Positions 21,235 to 27,608 of a stretch of 29,814 nucleotides of DNA are shown piece after piece. The position numbers and the translations under genes were made by a program. A model generated the notes under the pieces. It saw only the letters and a program-made list of their open reading frames with translations. It was not told the DNA's origin and ran no database searches. Position 1 is the first letter of the stretch. Each line of letters starts with the position of its first letter. The stretch is from Chara braunii. Its lineage: Eukaryota; Streptophyta; Charophyceae; Charales; Characeae. The stretch is taken from contig BFEA01000265.1 in the NCBI GenBank assembly GCA_003427395.1, forward strand, positions 1,036,398-1,066,211, written 5' to 3'.

Positions 21235-21251
21235 CAGAGAGCGCAAATGGG
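21235..21251 (+). repeat. hAT left terminal inverted repeat
   Basis: CAGAGAGCGCAAATGGG. Read against the reverse complement of the right end, CAGAG, CGCAA and the final GG match (12 of 17). Confidence 0.8.
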
Positions 21252-21620
21252 TAACCGTTACCCGTACCCGACTGCACCCAACCGTAACCGCCAGGTCATG
21301 GGTAGGTCTGGGTGCCCCTTTCCGAAGGGGAGGTTGGTTATGGGTAGGCAAATTTGTTTTTTCTGGAGATGACAGGTAGGCACAGTTAGTATTTATGAAG
21401 ATCACATGCAGGTAGGGCCAGCCAAACATAAAACTAAAACCGGTATGGACAGGTACGGGGGCAGACAAAAAAAATGGGGGGCGGGTACGGGCGGGTAGAG
21501 GATCCACTCGGGTAACCGTGGTTCACTACCTCTTGTATTTCCACCTGCCCCCCTCCCAGCCCTTCCCCCCCCNCCCTTTCCCACCATCTGAAGTCGTAGG
21601 CCCGTTTGTTTTTTTTTTTT

Positions 21621-21790
21621 GCAGTTGCTGCAGGGGTTGCATATGCTGCTGCAGTAGTTGCATTGACATCATTTCCGCAGTTGCTGCAGGGGTTGCATAT
21701 GCTGCTGCGGCTGCAGATGCACCACATCTGTTGCAGTTGTTCCATTGACATCATTTCTGTAGTTGCTGGAGGGGTTGCATCTGCTGCTGC
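21621..21790. repeat. Three internal repeat copies within the hAT-like element
   Basis: GCAGTTGCTGCAGGGGTTGC with a following CATATGCTGCTGC starts at 21621 and 21677. A diverged copy starts at 21759. ATTGACATCATTTC precedes the second and third copies. Spacing is irregular (56 and 82 bases). The alanine-rich translation of this stretch is a by-product of the GCTGCA repeats. Confidence 0.85.
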
Positions 21791-22317
21791 TGCTGCAGCA
21801 GATGCACCACAATTGACTATCGCTGCAGTTGTGACAACAGTTGCAGTAACTATTACTGCTGGACCCCGACCACAGCCCAAAGGTTGTGAGGGGAGTTAGA
21901 GTCGGTTGGGGGTTTTTAGGGGCGGTTAGAACAGTTAGGAGCAGTTAGGGGCAGTTAGGGGAGGGTGGATAACAGGTGTGGGCGGTTACGGGTAGGTGCA
22001 TACAATTGTGGGTAGGTGGGGACGGGTACGGCTGAACACGGGTAAGGAAAATTTCGGTTGGATATGGTACGGGTGGTTAAGACACGGTTTGGGTTCAGTT
22101 AGCCATGGTTGGTTAAAAAAAAAAAAAAAACCCAAGGGCGGGTACGGGCAGTTACAGTCTGCAGAGGTTCAGGCATGGGCAGGTACAGGTACCCGTTTTT
22201 TTTTTTCCGGATCAGTTGGAGGTAGGTAAAGGTGTGGTAGACCAAGTATACAGTAGTCATGGTTGGTTGGTTTTCGAAAAGTGTGTGGTTAGTTTAGTTA
22301 TAGGTATTCCTAAAAAT

Positions 22318-22334
22318 CCTGGTTGCGAACTCTG
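22318..22334 (-). repeat. hAT right terminal inverted repeat
   Basis: On the minus strand it reads CAGAGTTCGCAACCAGG, matching the left end at 12 of 17 positions and closer to the usual hAT terminus than the left copy. Confidence 0.8.
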
Positions 22335-22342
22335 TCGTGGCC
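22335..22342. repeat. Target site duplication, right copy (8 bp)
   Basis: TCGTGGCC, the unmutated-looking copy. It is in frame with the RT block that continues downstream (GLNRITRKN). Confidence 0.88.
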
Positions 22343-23349
22343 TCAATCGAATCACCCGAAAGAATGTTTATCCTTTACCTCACATAAATGATCTGCTAGA
22401 TGCGGCCAGTGGGTGCAAGGTTTTCTCTAAGATCGATCTCAAATCTGGCTACCACCAGATTGAAGTTGATCCGAGTGACCAGCACAAGACTGCATTCAAA
22501 ACACGCGATGGGCTGTACGAGTTTATCGCTATGCCCTTCGGTCTCACGAATGCACCAGCCACATTTCAGTGCCTCATGGACAAGGTACTTCGCCATCAAC
22601 TCAACAGGTATGTGGTCGTGTACCTTGATGATATCCTGATCTTCAACAAAACCATGGAAGAGCACCTCAAGCACCTTGAGGAAGTTTTGCAGGTCCTCAA
22701 GGAGGCGCAACTGCACCTCAACTTAGAGAAATCTGAGTTTGGGAGGGACAGCGTCATCTATCTTGGGCATCGGTTGTCTGCAAACGGCCTTGAGCCGGAG
22801 GCAACCAAGGTTGAGGTCATTCGAAACTGGCCTCAACCAGCAAATGTACGCGAACTGCGTTCTTTCCTCGGTTTGGCCTCGTATTACCGGAAGTTTGTGC
22901 CCAAATTCTCTGTCATTGCTCACCCTCTCTCAAGACTAACCAACAAAAATGTTGCCTATGCATGGTGTGCGAAGTGTGAGTCTGCGTTCCAAGCCTTGAA
23001 AGAGGCATTGGTGAGTTATCCTGTGCTTCGCATTGCAGATCCCAACCTCAGGTTCGTAGTCACTACGGATGCGAGCCAATTCGGGATTGGTGTAGTGCTG
23101 CAACAAGATGATGGTGATGGCCTGTGTCCGCTCGAGTATTACAGCAAACGCATGCCCAGCCACAAGGTAGCTACTTCCACGTATATGCGTGAGCTTTACG
23201 CCCTGCTCGAAGCCCTCGCACACTGGAAGCACTACCTCTTGGGTCGCCACTTCAAGGTCTACTTTGATCATCAGACCTTGCAGTGGATTCAGACACAATC
23301 TGAACTCTCTCCTACATTGACCCGCTGGTTGCATGACATTGATGTTTAA
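22343..23349 (+). pseudogene. pol: C-terminal reverse transcriptase and RNase H of element B
   Basis: RT resumes with GLNRITRKNVYPLPHINDLL, FSKIDLKSGYHQIEVDP, MPFGLTNAPATFQ and the catalytic YLDD at 22621-22632. The thumb/connection follows (EFGRDSVIYLGH, ELRSFLGLASYYRKFVPKFS). RNase H has VTTDASQFGIGVVLQQ (Asp codon near 23068), the Glu-bearing ELYALLEALAHWKHYLLGR and FDHQTLQWIQ. All three acidic landmarks appear present. A TAA at 23347 ends the frame in LHDIDV, where element A reads on through VYDFELKHKKG. Apart from the upstream hAT insertion and this stop, the segment is intact and is the best-preserved RT in the window. Confidence 0.92.
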
Positions 23350-25014
23350 AGTTTCGAGTTGAAACATAAGAAAGGCTATTATAACCGGGTTGCTGATGCA
23401 TTGTCCCGCCATCCTGAATTCTTGACTTGCCTTGTGGGTTCATACGACCTCCGAAGGAAACTGAAGGAGGATCTGGCTGAACACACCGCCAAGGATCCGG
23501 ACCTCAGTTCCATCCTTGAGCAGCTCAAGGCTGACCCTAACAGTCTGCCTGATTTTCATGAATGCGAGGGTCTTGTATTCCGTCGGTATGGGAAGTTTGA
23601 CCGTTTGCGTGTACCCAACCATGCGCCTCTCTGAACTCATTTCTTGGATTTGGCACATGGTCGGAGTGGACATTTTGGCTTTGAGAAGACTTATGGATGT
23701 CTTTTGCAGCAATTTGATTGGCCAGGAATGAAAGGATCTGCTCAGAAATTCATTGCTGAATGTCAGGTATGCCAAAGAATCAAGGTCCACAGGCATAAGA
23801 CTTATGGCCTATTGAGACCTCTCCCCATTCCTGATGGACCCGGTGAGTCGATTTCCATCGACTTCACGGACATGGGAAAGGTGAGTGAGGCTGGGAATTC
23901 ACAAGTCATGGTCATTGTGGACCGCTTCTCTAAATTTCTGAACTTGATTCCTCTCCCTCCTCATGCCCCGACTGAACTTGTCATCGAGGAATTCCATCAG
24001 CAGTACATTCTACAGTTCGGCGTCCCGAAAACTATTGTGAGTGATCGGGACACCAGATTCATCAGCAAAGATTGGAAAGACTTCACGTCTCAGATCTACG
24101 ACATCAAACTGAACCGGACTTCTGGTCGACACCCCGAAGCCAACGGATTGGCCGAGGAGATCAACCAGACTGTCATCCAACTGCTACGCGCACTGATTGT
24201 TCCAGATCAGAACACGTGGGACAAGGAATTACACAAAGTGAAGGGGCTGTACAACAACTCCATTCACTCTGCAAGTGGTGTGACACCAAATCAGCTGCAG
24301 TATGGATGGCCGATGCGCAATCCCCTCTCTTATCTGTTCCCCGAACGGTCACCTAGTCTGATGCCCAACATGCCTGGCTACAATGCCAAGTACGCACGCT
24401 TTCTCAAAGCTGTTATTGCAGCCATGAACAAGCGCCAGCATGCCATGATCAAACATGCTAACAAGCTGCGCAAAGAAGAAAAATTCAAAGTTGGGGATTA
24501 TGTTTGGGTCAAAATGTCTGAGTTTTTTTATGAAGAGGGCGTATCACAGAAACTTCTTCCATTGTACCACGGCCCTTGGCAGATTTTGAAGGTAATCGAG
24601 GATGACTTTGACCCTTCATTTGTGATTGACGTGCCTCCTCATCTGCGCACGTATCCGGTCTTTCATGCGTCCAAACTGTTCCCACACATTGATGATGAGA
24701 CGTTTCCCTTCCGAGATCCTATGATACCTCGCCCTATCGATGGTGGCCATGAGATAGACCGAATCGTTTCTCACGAGGGCAAAGGGAGGAACAGACAGTA
24801 TAAGGTTCACTTCCTCTACCACCCGTTGACTGAATTCTTTTGGATCGACCTGAAAGAGCTGCTAAAGAATGCTCCCCGTGTTGTGAACGCTTATGAAAGA
24901 CAAATCACTGAGGGACAGACTGCTAAGTTCACCACAACAATGACTCCTCATGGATTGACTAAGTCTCTCTTTCTGATGTATTCCTACGATGCGTTCTGTG
25001 CCGACTCTGACTGA
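23350..25014 (+). pseudogene. pol: Integrase with chromodomain-like tail of element B
   Basis: After the RNase H stop the frame continues through KHKKGYYNRVADALSRHPEF. A TGA at 23632 then precedes integrase, and 23644-25014 is open for 456 codons. Zinc finger: HGRSGH then C-x2-C (ECQVCQ). Catalytic core: Asp codons at 23860 and 24043 (SDRDTRF) and Glu at 24154 (GLAEEINQ). The last pair is 37 residues apart, one more than the usual D-D-35-E spacing. A GPW block (LYHGPWQIL) stands for the GPY/F module. The tail from about 24745 (HEIDRIVSHEGKGRNRQYKV, FFWIDLKELLKNAPRVV) resembles a chromodomain, though the usual first aromatic and the WKG tryptophan are not seen. Chromodomains steer integration to particular chromatin. 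A 40-residue end (TKSLFLMYSYDAFCADSD) follows. Confidence 0.9.
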
Positions 25015-25042
25015 GTTACTCGCTCGAAGGGACCTCGCTCTC

Positions 25043-25052
25043 GAGAGGGGAG
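25043..25052 (+). promoter_or_regulatory. Polypurine tract of element B
   Basis: GAGAGGGGAG followed by TAA stands directly before the 3' LTR start TGTAATG. It is where plus-strand DNA synthesis would be primed. Element A has GAGGGGGGGG and TAG in the same place. Confidence 0.8.
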
Positions 25053-25055
25053 TAA

Positions 25056-26004
25056 TGTAATGACCCGCCAAAAACACAGACTGAGAACACTGCTGATTTA
25101 TGGGATTTGTCACTGGAATGAATGCCTTGCTGTGATTCCCGCATTCTGCTGTGGTTCCAAGTCTGTGTGTGTGCGTGCCTACTGGTTTGAATGCCTGTCT
25201 GAGTGCTTGCCGATTGGGTACGTGTGTGTGTGACCCGCAAGGGTACTTGTTGGTTGCAAGGCCCGCCGGGCCGGTACTTACCTGTGGCCGTGATTTTGAA
25301 GGATTGCAGGGGGGTAAACACGCTGGTAGCGAGGGGTAGGCCCACGACACTTAGAGCAGCTGGGGAAAAACACTCAAGTAGCAGGTAGGCCGAGCAGAAG
25401 AAGACAAAAAGTCGGCATTTTTAGAGGCCCAGTAGTGGTAGGTTAGAGGTAGGCCGGTACCAGTCCAAGTAGCCCGGGTCTAGGGCCTATGCGGACGATA
25501 ACAGAGCCTGCAATGATGTTTCCCTCCGAAAGGGAGGAGGTACCGGTTGGTGGGAGGCCACTCGGCCTAGGAAGTCACCCCCCAGGAGGCCGGTAGGCCA
25601 CTATATCTTCAGGAAGAGCGGAGAGCTCTTCCTCATTTGCGGTGTGCAAGGATTGGCGTCGTGCTGCTGGAGCGCTAGCGCTGGTCTGCTACAGCGCTGG
25701 GCGGAGGTGAAGGTAGCTGGGAGCTCAGCCTAGCTATGGCGAGCAACCCAGCCTGAGGAGGAGGAAGAAGGGGGTAAGGTAGGAGAGTGGCAGGGCACTT
25801 ACCTGGCTATGGTGGACACCGTCTTCATCACCTTGTTGGGCCTGCATCTGGAAGGCCCCAGTTGGGGTAGCGCTGCACCAAGACATCTCGAGGCAGAGTC
25901 AGGCCGGTCTTTATCTCTTTGCAAGTGCTTTCATTTCCTTCGCAATTGGGTGACATTGTCTTTCATTGTGAATTTGCACTTGGGAAATGACCAGGATCGT
26001 AACA
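25056..26004 (+). repeat. 3' LTR of element B, internally deleted
   Basis: It matches the 5' LTR closely from TGTAATGACCCGCC to about 25904, then jumps to the sequence near the right end (GTCTTTATCTC...GATCGTAACA). About 355 bases are missing compared with 15610-16914. The TATATC motif is kept at 25602. Both termini are intact, which fixes the right border of element B. Confidence 0.93.
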
Positions 26005-27288
26005 AGTGTGAAGTTTGTCAACACATCAAACCATCTCAACAAAACCCATATGGGCTGCTGCATCCTCTTCCTATTCCTGATGGCCCGGGTGAGTCTCTTT
26101 CCATCGACTTCACGGACATGGGAAAGAAGAGCAGGAACGGATACTCACAAGTAATGGTGATCGTTGACCGCTTTTCAAAGTTTCTGAATCTGATCCAATT
26201 ACCACCTCACGCCCCTGATCCAATTACCACCTCACGCCCCAACTGACCTTGTGATCATGGAGTTTCACAAAAGGTACATTCTACATTGTGGGCCCCCGAA
26301 AACTCTTGTGAGTGACCGCGGCACTAGGTTCATAAGTGCAGATTGGAAGGACTTCACCTCCCGGATCTATGACATCAAACTCAAGATGACGTCTGGCCGA
26401 CATCCCGAAGCCAATGGACTGGCCAAGGAGATCAACCAGACTGCGATCCAACTTCTCCGAGCTCTAATTGTGCCCGATCAGAATTCTTGGGATGAGGAAT
26501 TGCCGATTGTGCAAGGATTGTACAACAACTCCATACACTCCTCCACCGGGATGACACCTAATCGGTTGCACCTTGGGTGGCAAATTCGCAATCCCCTATC
26601 CTATCTGTTTCCTGACCATCCACCTGGCCTAACACCTGGCCAGCCAGGCTACAACGCTAAGTTTGATCACTTGCTCAAAGTTGTTGTCGCAGCTATGGAA
26701 AGGCGACGCAGTGCCATGATTAAACATGCTAACAAAAAGCGCCAGCCTGAACCTTTCATAGTGGGAAGTTATGTGTGGGTAAAAATGTCTGAGTTTTCTG
26801 AAGAAGAAGGTGTATCATGAAAGCTTCTTCCTCAGTATTACGGTCCGTGGAAGGTGTTGAACCAAGTAGGAGATGATTCATGTGGTCCTTCTTACAAGAT
26901 CGACGTGCCCCCTCATCTGCGCACGTACCCTGTCTTTCACGCGTCGAAATTGTTTCCGTATGAACCACCCGAAACTTTCCGATATCGAGAATCGATGATT
27001 CCCCGCGCAATCAATGGCGGTCACGAGATTGATAGCATTGTCGAGCACAGTGGAAAAGGGAGAAAGAAACAATACAAAGTCTATTTTCTATATCATCCAT
27101 TGAATGACTTTTACTGGATTGCTAAGAAAGACTTGTTGCAGAGTGCCCCGCGAGTCGTCAGCGCATATAAACGACTGATTAGCTCTAAACAGCAACCTAA
27201 ATTTATTGCTACCCTCACTCCTACAGAACATACCCGATCTCTCTTTGCCATTTACACTTATGATGCATTATGCAGGGACTCTGATTGA
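26005..27288 (+). pseudogene. pol: Rest of integrase with chromodomain-like tail of element A (broken)
   Basis: Integrase resumes after element B with the second zinc-finger cysteine (EVCQHIK). The catalytic core has Asp codons at 26106 (IDFTDMG) and 26314 (SDRGTRF). A perfect 25-bp tandem duplication (26191-26215 and 26216-26240) shifts the frame, which resumes at 26251. At the catalytic Glu position the codon is AAG (Lys, 26425-26427) where B has GAG, so the core is inactive even apart from the frame breaks. A TGA at 26818 interrupts the GPY/F-like region (YYGPWKVL). The tail GGHEIDSIVEHSGKGRKKQY and LQSAPRVVSAY matches B's chromodomain-like tail, and the end SLFAIYTYDALCRDSD matches B's C-terminus. 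The stop is at 27286. Confidence 0.9.
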
Positions 27289-27316
27289 GTTACTCGCTCG
27301 AAGGGACCTCGCTCTT

Positions 27317-27326
27317 GAGGGGGGGG
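27317..27326 (+). promoter_or_regulatory. Polypurine tract of element A
   Basis: GAGGGGGGGG then TAG directly precedes the 3' LTR TGTAATG. The preceding TTACTCGCTCGAAGGGACCTC is nearly the same in element B. Confidence 0.8.
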
Positions 27327-27329
27327 TAG

Positions 27330-27580
27330 TGTAATGACCCGCCATAAAACAGACTGAGAACACTGCTGATTTATGAAGTTTTGCCGATGGAATGGATGGC
27401 TTGTTGAGATTCCCGCATTCTGCTAAGTTTTATAAGTTTGTATGTGTGCATGCTTGTTGACCTGCGTGCCTGTCTGAGTGCTTGTCGACATGAGTGCGTG
27501 TGTGACCCGCAAGGGTACTTGCTTGTTTGGCAGGCCCGTAGGGCCGGTACTTACCTGTGGTCGTGGCATTGAGGGTTGCA
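27330..27580 (+). repeat. 3' LTR of element A, truncated
   Basis: It matches the first 250 bases of the 5' LTR (8585 onward) with about 14 differences, then stops at GAGGGTTGCA, where a TGCA microsatellite begins. The remaining 1.1 kb or so of LTR does not appear before the window ends. It may lie beyond the satellite, be deleted, or be lost in a false join. Confidence 0.9.
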
Positions 27581-27608
27581 TGCATGCATGCATGCATGCA
27601 TGCATGCA
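27577..27608. repeat. (TGCA)8 microsatellite at the LTR break
   Basis: Eight perfect self-complementary TGCA units start inside the LTR at a point where the 5' LTR reads TTGCAGCAGG. The repeat may have nucleated on that sequence. Confidence 0.95.

Larger units (their letters stand above)
21235..22334. mobile_element. Non-autonomous hAT-like DNA transposon, 1,100 bp, inside RT of element B
   Basis: The insert interrupts RT exactly between two codon blocks that are continuous in element A. Its ends are imperfect terminal inverted repeats beginning CAGAGnnCGCAA, 12 of the first 17 positions matching. Flanking 8-bp duplications differ by one CpG transition. End sequence CAGAG and 8-bp duplications are the hallmarks of the hAT superfamily. 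No transposase is encoded; frames inside are short and compositional. Subterminal DNA is rich in GGGTA/TACCC motifs on both strands, including a perfect palindrome GGGTAACCGTTACCC at 21249-21263. The centre carries three copies of a GCAGTTGCTGCAGGGGTTGC unit. It presumably used a transposase encoded elsewhere. The strand is undefined. Confidence 0.85.
15610..26004 (+). mobile_element. Element B: Ty3/gypsy chromovirus-like element nested in element A
   Basis: Its LTRs (15610-16914 and 25056-26004) share termini and much sequence with element A's. The flanking AGTG (15606-15609 and 26005-26008) is a target duplication of 4 bases, or 5 with one change, and removing B rejoins A's integrase in frame across the zinc finger. 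B has every domain of an autonomous element, but it carries five or more in-frame stops, an N gap in its leader and a hAT-like insertion in RT. The two LTRs show about 13 differences in the first 310 bases by hand count, fewer than A's pair. That fits B being the younger insertion. Confidence 0.95.
8585..27580 (+). mobile_element. Element A: Ty3/gypsy chromovirus-like element, interrupted by element B
   Basis: The 5' LTR (8585-9945) begins TGTAATGACCCGCC and ends GATCGTAACA, giving the canonical TG...CA termini. Then come a Met-tRNA-type primer site, leader, gag, protease, RT, RNase H, integrase, purine tract and a 3' LTR that is cut off at 27580. Element B (15610-26004) sits inside the integrase zinc finger. 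Without B, the preserved length is about 8.6 kb. Stops, frameshifts, a DYG protease site and a Lys at the catalytic Glu of integrase show that A is dead. Hand comparison of the preserved LTR ends gives roughly 14 differences in 250 bases. Confidence 0.93.

Noticed and set aside
21606-21899. Alanine/valine-rich frame inside the hAT-like element
   Set aside because: It comes from GCTGCA-type internal repeats, and no transposase motif is present.
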